Positions 47,501 to 57,745 are shown, counted from the first letter of the stretch. The stretch is DNA of 64,000 nucleotides from Photobacterium swingsii (GCF_024346715.1 NZ_AP024852.1:2170001-2234000), one strand, 5' to 3'. Translations and numbers: made by a program. Notes: generated from the letters alone by a model not told the origin.

Positions 47501-49369
47501 TCGCCTCACTATCAGTTACTCACTTATGATGAAAGACGCGAACAACAATTTATGCCTGTTGTACCTATGCCTGAAGTGCGCACATACCGTGGCGTTGTAG
47601 ATAATGACCGAACACTCACAGTAACGGGTGTCGTTGATACAAACGGTAAAATGTATCTCTCTTTATGGGGAGGGGATCGCCTTCGTTGGACACAAGACAT
47701 CAGTATTAATGATCGCATTAACAAAAGTGCACTGGGTAATAGTGAAATCAGCAATGATGAACTCATTATCGATTTTGACATGCCAGTCATGACAAATAAT
47801 CGTTTGTACTTGCCGCAGCCCGGGCTTGATTTTCATAACAACCTAGGGCGGATCACCTTCACGCATAACAACTCTCAGTTCTTTGCAAATGCGGGTAGCA
47901 ACATCACCAATGCAGTTGCACAAATGGAAGGACATATTAATGAACTTGATTATGCTTGGGCGCAAAAAACAGGCCTACGCTGGGATATCGCACGATCATT
48001 AATTGAAGTAAATGGCGATTCAAGCAAAGCCACCGATCCACGCCCTGCCGCTAGAGATGCCGCTAACTTTTCGATTCAATTCCAAGATCCGAAAAACGGT
48101 GGCTATTGTTGGGGCGGTGGCGACTGGGTCGGCTGTGTCGCTAACTACCGAATGAACTGGGGTTTCATCCATGAGATCGGCCATAACTTTGGTTTAGGCC
48201 ATGGCGAGCAAACCGATAATAACGAACAAATCCAAACTCCATCAACACACATGGGTAACATGCAGGCATGGAAAACAACGGGGCGCTTACAACATGGCTC
48301 TAAGTTTAAAGCAGCAACAGCGCTGACCGATCCTATGCTGCCTGCCACATTTAAAGACTACATCACGGTATATCAAAACGAGTCAGGCTCTGTTAATCCA
48401 CTGGCCAACGACTTTGATGCCAACGGTGAAGTCTTACGAATTGCTCATTTTGATCCCGCAAGTGCAAAAGGTGGCACTGTGACGCAAATTGGGAATAATT
48501 TGAATTACACCCCACCAGCTGATTTCATCGGTGTCGACCTACTCAGTTATACCGCAACAGATGGACAATTTGAGACCACGGGTCCGATTCAAATCCAAGT
48601 GATTAAGCGCGACATCGCAGGCGATTGGGATCTGGATACCTTAGAAGGCAATACGATTAAAGATAAATCACCGAATCACTATGATTTAACCGCGCCTGAT
48701 ATCAATAAGATCTCAGGTAAAGATATTCTTAATGCGCAAGTTTCTGGTCCAGGGAATGGTAATGGCCTCAGTGTTCCATTAATCGCCTCAACCAAGATGG
48801 AAAACGATGCACTTGGACACGCATTGTTGCCGCATACTCTGGATCCTGGTCATAAAAGCTTTAGTGCTACGATGTGGTTCAAAATGAGTAAAGCCGATGG
48901 CAATAAGCTTTTGATTGGTAAATCTTCAGCGGGTCCTAACAACATGCAGTATGGCGGTTGGGAAATTCGCTCTACCACCACAGGTGTTGAAATGCAGGTC
49001 AGTTTCCGAGATCGACTGATGAAAGATAATAAAGTCATCATCAGTAAAACCGCAACGGTTGATGATGAACAATGGCACCATGTGGTGATAGTCATTGATC
49101 GCGAGAACAACAAGCTGCAAGGTTACTTGGATGATGTACTATTTGAAACCAACTTACTCGCCAGCCACGAACCTATCATGGCGGCAATGAACAGCTCGGG
49201 TTACGGCGGTGGCTCACCTTTCAAAGTGGGTGGACATACTGCGGTTGTTTGTGCAGAAAACCAAACCGAGAACTGCCCTATCACTCAGGTTCAAGCATTT
49301 GATAGTGTCAAGGTGTACCACAAAGCGCTGACAGCGGCTGAGGTATCAACCTTGTTTTCTCAGTACTAA
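44567..49369 (+). CDS. Giant lipoprotein with two PA14 domains and a zinc metalloprotease domain
   Basis: 1600 residues. A lipoprotein signal with lipobox LLAACGG (Cys at about 19) is followed, roughly, by FN3 (55-130), cadherin-like (136-226), PA14 (235-390), two FN3 (397-575), cadherin-like (582-672), PA14 (679-835), then a metalloprotease region with propeptide-like start. The zinc site HEIGHNFGLGHG (His1202, 1206, 1212) is of the metzincin HExxHxxGxxH type, resembling the M66 (StcE/TagA) group. A Big-like domain (about 1265-1345) and a C-terminal concanavalin/LamG-like domain (1350-1598) follow. It is likely a surface protease acting on glycosylated substrate; PA14 and LamG suggest sugar binding. 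The target is unknown. Confidence 0.88.
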   Translation: MTITKPLFIITSLVLLAACGGESGNSADTQKPVTPSIPVDPDKPDVTKPMPPVSQLRLLATAETSVTLGWQDAHNASGYYVHRDGQQIAVIKQGFRSFTDSGLTANQSYLYEVLSFNDDGKVSEPISFKATPQANDAPDITSQVTPIVLAADAPHGYPVSQIIATDKNHNPLTYHLATSEAQRFFSINGQGILSVKHSPIELANKVMQVLVEVSDGLSISTTELKLGFISKQQKGVHREVYTGANMHGNLASLKVHPSYPHAPSSVSTEANFSSPRNTANWYGQRMSAYIIPPITGDYRFWIAADDEAELLLSSSTSEEDFTKIAAAPTHTSINQWDKNPAQQSELISLEAGKPYLLRALMAEGGGADFVDVAWAIPGGAREIITTDYLLQPVDTENPTAISGFNWLKKSKNDILLEWLAASDNVGVDHYTVYNNGKLLKKVDGLSLELTGLTSDTRYNITVKTVDKAGNESASSQTGVIIINDIEPPSAVKNIAITNISHDSFTVNWAASSDKRQGSILYKLYLNGQAYGQTYASQYKVSALTAGTHYKIQVEAIDAAGNSSELSSEQQATTLALIAGTPTFNYPSYTFAFASNSLANSQIGTLSYTSNNTPVFHIESGNDDGYFAVDDKGNIKLVKALSQAVATSNTTSFLLTVQIKDGALSTRSTVKIVLVDPAKLQQQGVLQQIWTGISGNSINDINTLAPISSQTILAEFKSISGMGNNYGQKISGYLRVPETGLYNFWIASDDGSELRISEDLTPEKGVVAARINGYTSIDNWSNHYQVTKNIQLNAGQLYYIEAMHKEGGGGDHLSVAWQGPNIPKQLLKGDYLIPHSSLYPATAIIENGYQSGLTSYGNQITIDFLLDQSAVDGDVWVYYGERDAGNNDQGWQYRIKLNDLKAGKNKAILDNILPGRRYYIRIETQGAAGSSWTSTPVIVDTVVIDESKVAGEALPRSMSLSVTHEGKQYDLSLTKHSVRSPHYQLLTYDERREQQFMPVVPMPEVRTYRGVVDNDRTLTVTGVVDTNGKMYLSLWGGDRLRWTQDISINDRINKSALGNSEISNDELIIDFDMPVMTNNRLYLPQPGLDFHNNLGRITFTHNNSQFFANAGSNITNAVAQMEGHINELDYAWAQKTGLRWDIARSLIEVNGDSSKATDPRPAARDAANFSIQFQDPKNGGYCWGGGDWVGCVANYRMNWGFIHEIGHNFGLGHGEQTDNNEQIQTPSTHMGNMQAWKTTGRLQHGSKFKAATALTDPMLPATFKDYITVYQNESGSVNPLANDFDANGEVLRIAHFDPASAKGGTVTQIGNNLNYTPPADFIGVDLLSYTATDGQFETTGPIQIQVIKRDIAGDWDLDTLEGNTIKDKSPNHYDLTAPDINKISGKDILNAQVSGPGNGNGLSVPLIASTKMENDALGHALLPHTLDPGHKSFSATMWFKMSKADGNKLLIGKSSAGPNNMQYGGWEIRSTTTGVEMQVSFRDRLMKDNKVIISKTATVDDEQWHHVVIVIDRENNKLQGYLDDVLFETNLLASHEPIMAAMNSSGYGGGSPFKVGGHTAVVCAENQTENCPITQVQAFDSVKVYHKALTAAEVSTLFSQY

Positions 49370-49384
49370 GCACTAAACATCAAG

Positions 49385-49412
49385 CGGGCTCATCCTATTG
49401 AGCCCGTGTTTT
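49385..49412 (+). terminator. Rho-independent terminator
   Basis: A perfect 8-bp stem (CGGGCTCA / TGAGCCCG, 6-base loop) followed by TGTTTTCC, just past the lipoprotein gene. Confidence 0.8.
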
Positions 49413-49637
49413 CCTGAGCATTTCCTGTCAAATCCCCTCATTTTTAGCTAATTACCTGTGCTATTTATAGGACGAGTAAAAACACCCAATCTAACGCCTT
49501 CTGTGACTTAGCTCTCACATCTATTATTTGCCCAATATATCTGTATAATTCGCCGCCTATTAATTCGTGCTTTCATTTCTGTTGATTTGGCATATCTGAC
49601 TAAGCAATTAGCCCACCTTATACCTAGGAACACTCCT

Positions 49638-51242
49638 TTGATCTCAACCGCTAACATCACTATGCAATTTGGCGCCGAGCCTTTATTTGAAAACATTTCT
49701 GCTAAGTTTGGTAACGGCAACCGTTACGGCTTAATCGGAGCCAATGGATGTGGTAAATCAACCTTCATGAAGATTCTTAGTGGCGCACTGGCACCAAGTT
49801 CGGGCAACGTCTCTATTACTCCGGGATTAAAACTTGGTGTACTAAGCCAAGATCAGTTTGCTTTTGAGCAACACAATGTTATTGATGTTGTGATCATGGG
49901 CGACCGTAAGCTATGGGAAGTTAAAAAAGAACGTGACCGCATCTACTCGCTACCGGAAATGAGCGAAGAAGACGGTATGAAAGTCGCAGAACTTGAAAGC
50001 GAGTTCGCAGAAATGGACGGCTACACAGCAGAAAGCCGTGCTGGCGATATTTTGCTACAAGCTGGTATTGAAGAAGAATTCCATTTCGGTCTGATGCAAC
50101 AAGTTGCGCCAGGCTGGAAATTGCGTGTGTTACTTGCACAAGCCCTATTTGCAAACCCAGATATTTTGCTACTGGATGAACCAACCAACAACTTGGACAT
50201 TCATACGATTAACTGGCTTGCCGAAGAGTTAAACCAGCGTAAGTGTACGATGATCATCATTTCGCATGACCGTCACTTCCTAAATTCAGTTTGTACTCAC
50301 ATGGCAGATATTGACTACGGTGAACTACGTATCTATCCGGGTAACTACGACTACTTCCTTGAAGCATCAGGGCTTATTCGCGAACAGCTATTAGCAAGTA
50401 ATGCTAAAAAAGCGGCTGAGATCAGTGAGCTGCAAGATTTTGTGAATCGATTTGGTGCAAACGCATCTAAAGCGAAGCAAGCAAGTTCTCGTGCGAAAAA
50501 AATGGATAAGATCAAGCTAGATGAAGTAAAAGCGACCAGCCGTATCAGCCCTTCGATTGATTTTGGCGAAGGTAAAAAACTACACCGCCAAGCACTCGAA
50601 TTACAAGATTTAGGCCACGCTTTTGGTGACGAGCTACTCTTCGAAAAAGGTAACTTACTGCTAGAAGCCGGTTCGCGTTTAGCTGTTATTGGGGAAAATG
50701 GCGTCGGTAAAACAACCCTACTTCGCTGCCTAGTAAACGAATTAGAACAAAAAGAAGGCGTTGTTAAATGGTCTGAAAATGCATCTATTGGTTACTGCCC
50801 ACAAGATAGTTCAGCAGATTTCGACAACGATTTAAGTATCTTCGACTGGATTTCACAATGGCGTACCACTAAACACGATGACTTGATGGTGCGTGGTATT
50901 TTAGGTCGCCTTCTATTCACGGCAGATGATGCAAACAAAAAAGCGAAGAACTGTTCTGGTGGTGAAAAGAACCGCTTACTGTTTGGTAAGTTAATGATGC
51001 AAGACGTCAATGTTCTGGTAATGGATGAACCAACAAACCACATGGATATGGAAGCCATCGAAGCGTTAAATAACGCACTGAAAAACTACGAAGGTACACT
51101 CATTTTTGTGAGTCACGACCGCGAGTTTGTTTCATCGCTTGCAACATCAATCATCGATGTGAAAGACCAAAAACTAGTAAACTTCCAAGGTACATATGAT
51201 GAATACCTTGCGCATCAGAAAAAGATGTTAGCGACAGCATAA
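49638..51242 (+). CDS. ybiT: YbiT, ABC-F family ATPase
   Basis: 534 residues with two ABC domains and no membrane part. Walker A sites are GANGCGKST and GENGVGKTT; signatures and Walker B boxes read [11 protein letters not shown] and [10 protein letters not shown]. The stretches [29 protein letters not shown] and [12 protein letters not shown] follow E. coli YbiT. ABC-F proteins act on the ribosome to relieve stalls. I chose the TTG at 49638 because AGGAA lies seven bases upstream and the product then starts like YbiT ([13 protein letters not shown]); the in-frame codon at 49587 adds 17 unusual residues. Confidence 0.93.
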   Translation: MISTANITMQFGAEPLFENISAKFGNGNRYGLIGANGCGKSTFMKILSGALAPSSGNVSITPGLKLGVLSQDQFAFEQHNVIDVVIMGDRKLWEVKKERDRIYSLPEMSEEDGMKVAELESEFAEMDGYTAESRAGDILLQAGIEEEFHFGLMQQVAPGWKLRVLLAQALFANPDILLLDEPTNNLDIHTINWLAEELNQRKCTMIIISHDRHFLNSVCTHMADIDYGELRIYPGNYDYFLEASGLIREQLLASNAKKAAEISELQDFVNRFGANASKAKQASSRAKKMDKIKLDEVKATSRISPSIDFGEGKKLHRQALELQDLGHAFGDELLFEKGNLLLEAGSRLAVIGENGVGKTTLLRCLVNELEQKEGVVKWSENASIGYCPQDSSADFDNDLSIFDWISQWRTTKHDDLMVRGILGRLLFTADDANKKAKNCSGGEKNRLLFGKLMMQDVNVLVMDEPTNHMDMEAIEALNNALKNYEGTLIFVSHDREFVSSLATSIIDVKDQKLVNFQGTYDEYLAHQKKMLATA

Positions 51243-51263
51243 CGCACACTGATACGGTCGAAA

Positions 51264-51288
51264 GCCGCTGCTTTTCAGCGGTTTTTTT
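51264..51288 (+). terminator. Rho-independent terminator of ybiT
   Basis: The stem CCGCTG / CAGCGG with a CTTTT loop, followed by TTTTTTT. The remainder to 51614 is AT-rich with no supported gene. Confidence 0.85.
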
Positions 51289-51614
51289 ATGCCTTAACAC
51301 CCGATAAAAACACAGCGGAGCGGCCATCAATGCGTGCTGATATCGAGGTTAAAAATAGATCAAGCACCTACCCCCTCGCTAATATCAACCAAGCAGCATA
51401 AAAATTTGGCTCACTCAGTCTTGAACGAAAATAAAAAATCCCAATAAACTTTCAACAAATGACACAGCGGCATAAAAATGCTAAATAGTACCTACGGTTG
51501 TAAATAATAGCCTCAAACATCCATTTTCTAAAATTAAATGCTACTAAATGCACATTAATGGATGATTCACAACGACTGGCTAACCGTTAGCAAATACACA
51601 TCTGGATACACATA

Positions 51615-52793
51615 ATGAAATTAATATTAAAACTGATCGCCGGTATTGTTGCCGGTATCTTACTTGGCTTTTTTGCTCCCGATGAAATCGTGCGCATACT
51701 GCTGACCGTAAAAGCCATTGGTGGCCAACTTATCGGGTTTACTATCCCGTTAATCATTCTTTTTTATATCACCAGTGGAATTGCAAGTTTACCGAAAAAC
51801 TCAGGTAACTTACTGGGTAAAACAGTGGCACTGTCATACGGCTCAACGATCATTGCTGGTAGCTTAGCGTTTATCGTTGCTAGCTCTGTTATCACAGGTA
51901 TTCCTAGCCCAGAACAAACCACGGTTGATGCTGGCGCTAAACTAACCAGCTTTATTAGCCTAGAAATTCCGCCGATGTTTGGTGTGATGACAGCGTTAGC
52001 GACGGCTTTTTTATTTGGTTTAGGCATTAGTGTCACTAACAGTGTCCGCCTAAAAGAAATTGCCGATGATGGCCGTGGCATCATTGATCTCTTGCTATCT
52101 AAAGTCATCATTCCATTACTGCCATTCTATATTTCAGGCATTTTTGCTGAAATGGCAGCAGAAGGAACCGTATTCACAACCCTTAAAACATTTGGTGTTG
52201 TTTTAGCACTTGCTGTGTTCATGCACTGGGTATGGATCACTATTCAATACACAATCACAGGTTTAGCGCTAGGCCTTTCACCAATCAAGTTGATCAAAAA
52301 TATGCTACCAGCATACTTCACTGCGATTGGTACTATGTCATCTGCTGCAACCATACCTGTAACCTTGCGTCAGACTAGAAATAACGGTGTTGATGAGTCT
52401 ATTGCTAACTTCACCATTCCACTGTGTGCCACTATTCATCTGTCTGGCTCAACGATTACCCTAGTAACCTGTTCAACAGCAGTGATGGCACTTAGCCAAC
52501 ATATTGCCCTACCTTCGTTACTAGAAATGTTACCTTTTATCATGATGCTTGGTATTACCATGATCGCAGCACCAGGAGCACCAGGTGGCGGTGTGATGGC
52601 GGCATTAGGGTTAATGGCGTCTATGCTTGGGTTTGGTGAAGCCGAACTAGCATTGATGATTGCGCTATACATGGCGCAGGATAGCTTTGGAACAGCATGT
52701 AACATTACAGGCGATGGTGCGATTTCACTTTGGGTAAATAAATTTGCTCAAAAACAACCAGCATCAACGACGGACACACAGCCTGCTAAGTAA
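51615..52793 (+). CDS. Dicarboxylate/amino acid:cation symporter (DAACS family)
   Basis: 392 residues with about eight helices and two re-entrant hairpins. The substrate and ion site motifs are IGTMSSAATIPVTLR (hairpin 1), PGAPGGGVMAA (hairpin 2) and QDSFGTACNITGDG (the DxxxTxxNxxGD-type sequence of the family). It imports dicarboxylates or amino acids such as glutamate, aspartate or serine with sodium or protons; which one is not clear. Start ATG at 51615 has no strong ribosome site. Confidence 0.9.
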   Translation: MKLILKLIAGIVAGILLGFFAPDEIVRILLTVKAIGGQLIGFTIPLIILFYITSGIASLPKNSGNLLGKTVALSYGSTIIAGSLAFIVASSVITGIPSPEQTTVDAGAKLTSFISLEIPPMFGVMTALATAFLFGLGISVTNSVRLKEIADDGRGIIDLLLSKVIIPLLPFYISGIFAEMAAEGTVFTTLKTFGVVLALAVFMHWVWITIQYTITGLALGLSPIKLIKNMLPAYFTAIGTMSSAATIPVTLRQTRNNGVDESIANFTIPLCATIHLSGSTITLVTCSTAVMALSQHIALPSLLEMLPFIMMLGITMIAAPGAPGGGVMAALGLMASMLGFGEAELALMIALYMAQDSFGTACNITGDGAISLWVNKFAQKQPASTTDTQPAK

Positions 52794-52814
52794 TAAAATT
52801 ACTGTGACATTCAT

Positions 52815-52846
52815 AAAAAACCGCTGATTATTCAGCGGTTTTTTAT
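52815..52846. terminator. Rho-independent terminator, bidirectional
   Basis: A perfect 13-bp stem (AAAAAACCGCTGA / TCAGCGGTTTTTT, TTAT loop) lies between the converging symporter gene and the 51-residue frame. Confidence 0.93.
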
Positions 52847-52890
52847 CATAAACAGGAATATACACCCATGAAATCAGTCATTAAATAAGG

Positions 52891-53046
52891 CTAAATATTG
52901 TCAATGAGTGCCGCAATTAAAAGTCCTAAGAAAGCACAGGTTAATTGCCATGAACCCAATGTGGCATTGTCAAAAATATCTAGCTCATCATTTTCATAAC
53001 AAAATGCCTTATCAATATCGTCACTTAATGCTTTATAATCAATCAT
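52891..53046 (-). CDS. Small 51-residue protein with C-terminal membrane helix
   Basis: An uncalled short frame reads ATG at 53046 to TAG at 52891. The product starts MIDYKALSDDIDKAFCYEND, is acidic in its first half, and ends in a hydrophobic stretch (LTCAFLGLLIAALI) just before the C terminus, suggesting a tail-anchored inner-membrane peptide. The ribosome site GGGGAG is strong and correctly spaced (nine bases). Its stop is 45 bases from a bidirectional terminator, so it has clean gene boundaries. I do not recognise a family. Confidence 0.65.
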   Translation of the reverse strand: MIDYKALSDDIDKAFCYENDELDIFDNATLGSWQLTCAFLGLLIAALIDNI

Positions 53047-53141
53047 GTTTCTATACTCCCCTATTTAGCACATCACTTCATTCTCAGCAGTGGTTGCGAT
53101 TCCAATAAATTGGCATTCAATCTCTGCCTGTATTGCTTCTA

Positions 53142-54581
53142 TCAACTATTGCTAAAGAGTACTTCTTGCAGACCAAGCCCATAATTTTCATCCGCTTTAG
53201 TTGCATTGCTAATATGACGTTCTTTGATGAAATCAGGGACACCATTCATTGCGCGGGCTGTATTTTCAAATAAAACCTGCTGTTGATCTTTCGTCATTAA
53301 ACGGAATAAGTCACCAGCCTGCGTATAGTAGTCATCATCATCTTCTCGGAAATCATAGTGACCCGCCGACCCATATAACTCTAACATTGGTTCTTCCGCT
53401 TCTGGTTGCTCCGCCCATTCGCCAAACGAATTCGGTTCGTATCCAATAGTGCTACCATGATTCGCATCAACACGCATCTGCCCATCGCGGTGTGATGCAT
53501 GAACCGGACAACGGGGAGCATTTACTGGAATTTGATGATGATTTACGCCCAAGCGATAACGCTGCGCATCTGCATAAGCAAATAATCGTCCTTGCAACAT
53601 TTTATCGGGTGAAAAACTAATGCCAGGTACAACAGCAGCAGGGTTAAACGCCACTTGTTCAACATCAGAAAAGAAATTGTCTGGGTTACGGTTTAGTTCC
53701 ATAACACCCACTTCAATTAATGGGTATTGCGCTTTTGGCCACACCTTCGTCAAATCAAACGGGTTAAATGGGCTTTGAGTTGCCTGCTCTTCCGTCATCA
53801 CTTGAATAGACATGGTCCATTTAGGGAAATCATTCCTTGCAATCGCATCAAACAAATCACGCTGGTTACTTTCAGTATCACGGCTCACAACCTCAGCAGC
53901 TTCGCTGTCAGTGAGATTTTTAATACCTTGCTGGGTTTCAAAATGGAACTTGACCCAAACACGCTCGTTATCAGCGTTGATCATGCTAAACGTATGGCTA
54001 CCAAAGCCATGCATATGTCGATAAGAAGCAGGAATACCACGGTCACTCATCACCACCGTAACTTGGTGCAACGCTTCAGGGAGTAATGTCCAAAAATCCC
54101 AATTACTGGTTGGGTTATGCATATTTGTTTGAGGATCACGTTTAACAACGCGATTCAAATCAGGGAATTTTAGCGGATCTCTCAGAAAGAAAACGGGAGT
54201 GTTATTACCAACTAAATCCCAGTTACCTTCTTCCGTGTAAAACTTTAATGCAAAACCGCGAATATCACGTACCGCATCAGGAGCACCACGTTCGCCAGCA
54301 ACACTGGTGAAACGGGCAAACATCTCGGTTTCTTTACCCACTTCCGCAAAAATCTTAGCCCGAGTGTATTGAGTAATATCATTTGTTACCGTGAACTTAC
54401 CAAATGCACCAGAACCTTTTGCATGCATGCGTCGCTCGGGTATGACTTCACGGTTAAAGTGCGCTAGCTTTTCTTGATACCAAACATCTTGAAGCAACAT
54501 AGGGCCACGGGGGCCTGCTGTCATAACGTTATTATTGTGAGCGACAGGACATCCAGCAGCAGTAGTCAACTTTTTCATCAT
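53142..54581 (-). CDS. katA: Catalase, haem-containing, small-subunit monofunctional
   Basis: 479 residues from the ATG at 54581, which follows AAGGA; the in-frame upstream codons (to 54626) lack a ribosome site. Catalase landmarks are all present: active-site His in [14 protein letters not shown], the Asn region in [12 protein letters not shown], and the proximal haem-ligand Tyr in [14 protein letters not shown]. It converts hydrogen peroxide to water and oxygen in the cytoplasm. Its length is that of small-subunit clade 3 catalases. The promoter region on its strand is very AT-rich; I see no confident OxyR site. The C-terminal end is intact. Confidence 0.95.
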   Translation of the reverse strand: MMKKLTTAAGCPVAHNNNVMTAGPRGPMLLQDVWYQEKLAHFNREVIPERRMHAKGSGAFGKFTVTNDITQYTRAKIFAEVGKETEMFARFTSVAGERGAPDAVRDIRGFALKFYTEEGNWDLVGNNTPVFFLRDPLKFPDLNRVVKRDPQTNMHNPTSNWDFWTLLPEALHQVTVVMSDRGIPASYRHMHGFGSHTFSMINADNERVWVKFHFETQQGIKNLTDSEAAEVVSRDTESNQRDLFDAIARNDFPKWTMSIQVMTEEQATQSPFNPFDLTKVWPKAQYPLIEVGVMELNRNPDNFFSDVEQVAFNPAAVVPGISFSPDKMLQGRLFAYADAQRYRLGVNHHQIPVNAPRCPVHASHRDGQMRVDANHGSTIGYEPNSFGEWAEQPEAEEPMLELYGSAGHYDFREDDDDYYTQAGDLFRLMTKDQQQVLFENTARAMNGVPDFIKERHISNATKADENYGLGLQEVLFSNS

Positions 54582-55213
54582 TATTATTCCTTTTGTTTTT
54601 CTATTAACAAGCAAAGAAAATAACATTCGCTTATTATATAAAGGCTTTACTTATATTTTTTCTCATGAACGAAATAAAACAAAATCATTAAAATCAGTTT
54701 TATTTTTCACTATCATTGTTAATTAAATTATCTCGATTAATAACATAAACTTTAAAAAACAGGCTTATTTTTTAAGTTCAAAAATAAGCATCAAGAATAC
54801 ATTTAAATAAAAACAATATTTAAAAAATTTAACTATTAATGTTCGCAACCAATTAAATACAATAAGTATTACCGCTACTCGCTAACATCAAAATACTGAA
54901 ATCGACGTTCAAAAAGCAGGAAATAACCTACCATCATTGGCTTCCCTAGCTTTCGAACAATGTTTTAAAAGTATTATATGCAATAAGTATTATTTGATAA
55001 TTAGGCAAAAGCCTAAATCAGTCTTCGGTTTAACTGAATAGTCACTATGTGTGATAAGCACCGCCGTCTAAGCACACCAAAGCCACCTTAAACCAAGGAA
55101 TAAGCTATCACTTTCACGCTAGAGCTATGCTAGAGCTATCAAAGCGCTACTTAATACGGCGCAAATACGTTAAAATGCCGCGCTATTATCTTAGCTCTGA
55201 GCCTTTTATCTTA
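54582..55213. other. Very AT-rich divergent intergenic region
   Basis: 632 bases between the leftward catalase gene and the rightward helicase gene. Long A/T runs and poor complexity; no gene, hairpin or operator I can support. An in-frame extension of the helicase (from 55127) overlaps its right end. Confidence 0.5.
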
Positions 55214-56506
55214 ATGACTACAGCCACAACGCCAGCCAACTTCACGGAACTTGGCCTTATTTCACCTCTTTTAAATCGATTAACTGAGCTGGAATATCAG
55301 CAGCCAACCCCTATCCAAGCGCAAGTAATTCCAAGTGTCTTAGTAGGGCGTGACTTAATTGCAGGCGCTAACACAGGCTCAGGTAAAACAGCCGCTTTTG
55401 CGTTACCTATCTTGCACAACCTCGCGACACAAAAACACAGTGAACGCACATCTGGCAGTAAAGGTAACTATGTCAGTGAACTTATTTTAGTACCAACTCG
55501 TGAGCTAGCGAAGCAGGTTGCTGACAGTATTAAATCTTACTCGACCCATTTTAACGGTGCGATTAAAACTGTTGCAGTGTTTGGTGGTGTATCCGCCAAT
55601 ACACAAATGCTTGCGCTACGTGGCGGCACTGACATTCTGGTCGCAACGCCAGGCCGTCTACTTGATTTGATTTCAAGCAATGCCATCAAGCTAAATAAGG
55701 TCAAAACCTTAGTGCTGGATGAAGCAGACCGTATGTTAAGCCTTGGCTTTACTGAAGAGCTTGCCGAGTTACTGGCATTATTACCGAAGAAAAAACAGAC
55801 CTTACTCTTTTCTGCAACCTTCCCAGAACAGGTTCAAGCCTTAACCCAAGAGCTACTTACCGACCCTGTAGAAGTACAGCTACAAAGCACAGATGCTAGC
55901 ACCCTAGTTCAACGCGTTTTTACCGTTAACAAAGGTGAAAAAACAGCCGTGCTATCGCACCTAATCAAACAGCACCAATGGCGACAAGCACTTATTTTCG
56001 TGAATGCTAAAAATAGCTGTGAGCACTTAGCAGACAAGCTTCATAAACGCGGCATTAATGCTGAAGTCTTCCACGGTGACAAAGGCCAAGGTGCACGTAC
56101 TCGCGTACTGGATGCATTCAAAGCAGGCGAAATTGAAGTATTAATTGCGACAGACATCGCTGCACGTGGTTTGGATATCGAAAAACTACCTGTTGTGATC
56201 AACTTTGATTTACCACGTAGCCCATCAGACTACATGCACCGTATTGGCCGTAGTGGTCGTGCAGGTGAAGTGGGTCTAGCACTATCACTGATTGATTATG
56301 AAGATTACCACCACTTCAAAGTCATCGAGAAAAAGAACAAAATTCGACTTGAGCGTGAACAAGTTTCAGGCTTTGAAGTAGATGAAAACATCACAGCAGA
56401 ACTTTTGGCTGCCATCAAACCAGTAGCTAAGCCAGAAGGCACGGGTAAGAAAAAGCGTAAAAACAAAGCATCATCAAAGATCGATGTTTGGTTAAATAAC
56501 TTTTAA
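55214..56506 (+). CDS. DEAD-box RNA helicase (RhlE-like)
   Basis: 430 residues from the ATG at 55214, where the typical helicase N terminus (NFTELGLISPLLNRL) begins; an upstream ATG at 55127 adds 29 residues without family features. Motifs: Q (QQPTPIQAQVIP), I (ANTGSGKT), Ia (PTRELAKQ), Ib (TPGRLLDL), II (DEAD), III (SAT), V (ATDIAARGLD) and VI (HRIGRSGR). The basic tail (GTGKKKRKNKAS) probably binds RNA. It unwinds RNA duplexes, commonly in ribosome assembly or cold adaptation. Confidence 0.9.
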   Translation: MTTATTPANFTELGLISPLLNRLTELEYQQPTPIQAQVIPSVLVGRDLIAGANTGSGKTAAFALPILHNLATQKHSERTSGSKGNYVSELILVPTRELAKQVADSIKSYSTHFNGAIKTVAVFGGVSANTQMLALRGGTDILVATPGRLLDLISSNAIKLNKVKTLVLDEADRMLSLGFTEELAELLALLPKKKQTLLFSATFPEQVQALTQELLTDPVEVQLQSTDASTLVQRVFTVNKGEKTAVLSHLIKQHQWRQALIFVNAKNSCEHLADKLHKRGINAEVFHGDKGQGARTRVLDAFKAGEIEVLIATDIAARGLDIEKLPVVINFDLPRSPSDYMHRIGRSGRAGEVGLALSLIDYEDYHHFKVIEKKNKIRLEREQVSGFEVDENITAELLAAIKPVAKPEGTGKKKRKNKASSKIDVWLNNF

Positions 56507-56540
56507 CCTCACCGCTGACCAATAACGCTTTGAATCATTG

Positions 56541-56568
56541 AGTCCAGCATTTTTGCTGGGCTTTCTTA
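56541..56568 (+). terminator. Rho-independent terminator of the helicase gene
   Basis: The 8-bp stem AGTCCAGC / GCTGGGCT (one T:G pair) is followed by TTCTT. Confidence 0.75.
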
Positions 56569-56725
56569 TATGCGGATAATGCAAACAATTAATGGTGAAA
56601 TTGAGCAAAAGCACAAGAATACATAATTCGCTATAACGCACAATGGTCGTACTTTAGTGTGGTATATTTCCCTCACTGAGAGACAAAGGGTACAGCCGTA
56701 GGCAAAAGCATGGATAGGAGCTGTT

Positions 56726-57628
56726 ATGCAAAAACTACATAAACGCGTGGAGCGCTACGTTCTTTTTAGCGAAGTGGCCAAATTATTAAGCTTCGCCAAA
56801 GCAGCAGACAGTTTAGCGATTTCTCGCAGCTTTCTTTCAAGTCAGATCAAGCAGCTAGAGAAAGAGTTAGGAACCAGCTTGTTGATCCGCTCAACGCGAC
56901 AAGTTCGCCTCACACCGGCTGGCTTCAAGGTCTTGGAAAAGATGCAAGAAATTAACAGCGCTATAATCAGCATGGAGCGTGAGTTAGATCAGAGTAAAAG
57001 CGAGATAAGCGGGTTACTTAGGATCACAGCCCCCGAAATGTTTAGCCAGTCTCATCTGACGGAGATCTGTCATCACTTCAAACAAAACCATCAGGATATC
57101 GAGTTTGAAATTGATGTGAGCCACAACCTACATGATCTTACTCAAAGCCATTTTGATCTGGCCATTCGCTCAACCGACACTCCACCTGAAAATATGGTAG
57201 CTAAGAAACTAACAAGCTATCAGCATATCTGCTGTGCTTCACCTGAATACTTAGAAAAGTTTACATATCCTGAGCAGCCACTCGATCTTATGGATCACCA
57301 TTGTTTGTCCAGCCCTCAGATCAGAACCTGGCCCTTTTATGATGGTCAAACTCGGGTTGAAGTGGATATACAAGGCTCATTTTCCGCGAATAACCAGTTT
57401 TTATTATTACACGCTGCCATGCAGGGCCAAGGCATCATTAAGGCACCCGACTATTTGGTTCAGCCTGCGCTGAAAACAGGCACCTTAGTGCAAGTATTAG
57501 AAAACTATTTTATTTGTAAAAACGATATGTTCCTTATCTATCCGCAGGTGCTTCACCGCAGTGCCAGCTTGTCTGCCTTTATTGATTTCATTCAGCAGTG
57601 GTTTAGCGCCGATCCCATCAAGCGGTAA
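56726..57628 (+). CDS. LysR-type transcriptional regulator
   Basis: 300 residues with the N-terminal LysR helix-turn-helix (KLLSFAKAADSLAISRSFLSSQIKQLEKELG) and a substrate-binding domain. The ribosome site AGGAG precedes the ATG. The target is unknown; the MATE gene lies 117 bases downstream on the same strand and could be controlled with it. Confidence 0.88.
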   Translation: MQKLHKRVERYVLFSEVAKLLSFAKAADSLAISRSFLSSQIKQLEKELGTSLLIRSTRQVRLTPAGFKVLEKMQEINSAIISMERELDQSKSEISGLLRITAPEMFSQSHLTEICHHFKQNHQDIEFEIDVSHNLHDLTQSHFDLAIRSTDTPPENMVAKKLTSYQHICCASPEYLEKFTYPEQPLDLMDHHCLSSPQIRTWPFYDGQTRVEVDIQGSFSANNQFLLLHAAMQGQGIIKAPDYLVQPALKTGTLVQVLENYFICKNDMFLIYPQVLHRSASLSAFIDFIQQWFSADPIKR

Positions 57629-57745
57629 CTAACCCTCCTCATTTAATTACAACATCTTCTCTTTTTGCTGAACACGCAAAGGGATCTGTGTGCTCGCTGT
57701 TCGGTGAACAAGAGCTTCTATACATTAAATAATGCAGTTAGGTTT

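Noticed and set aside
54582..55213. Origin of replication or AT-rich replication element
   Set aside because: Very AT-rich, but no DnaA boxes or iterons were seen.
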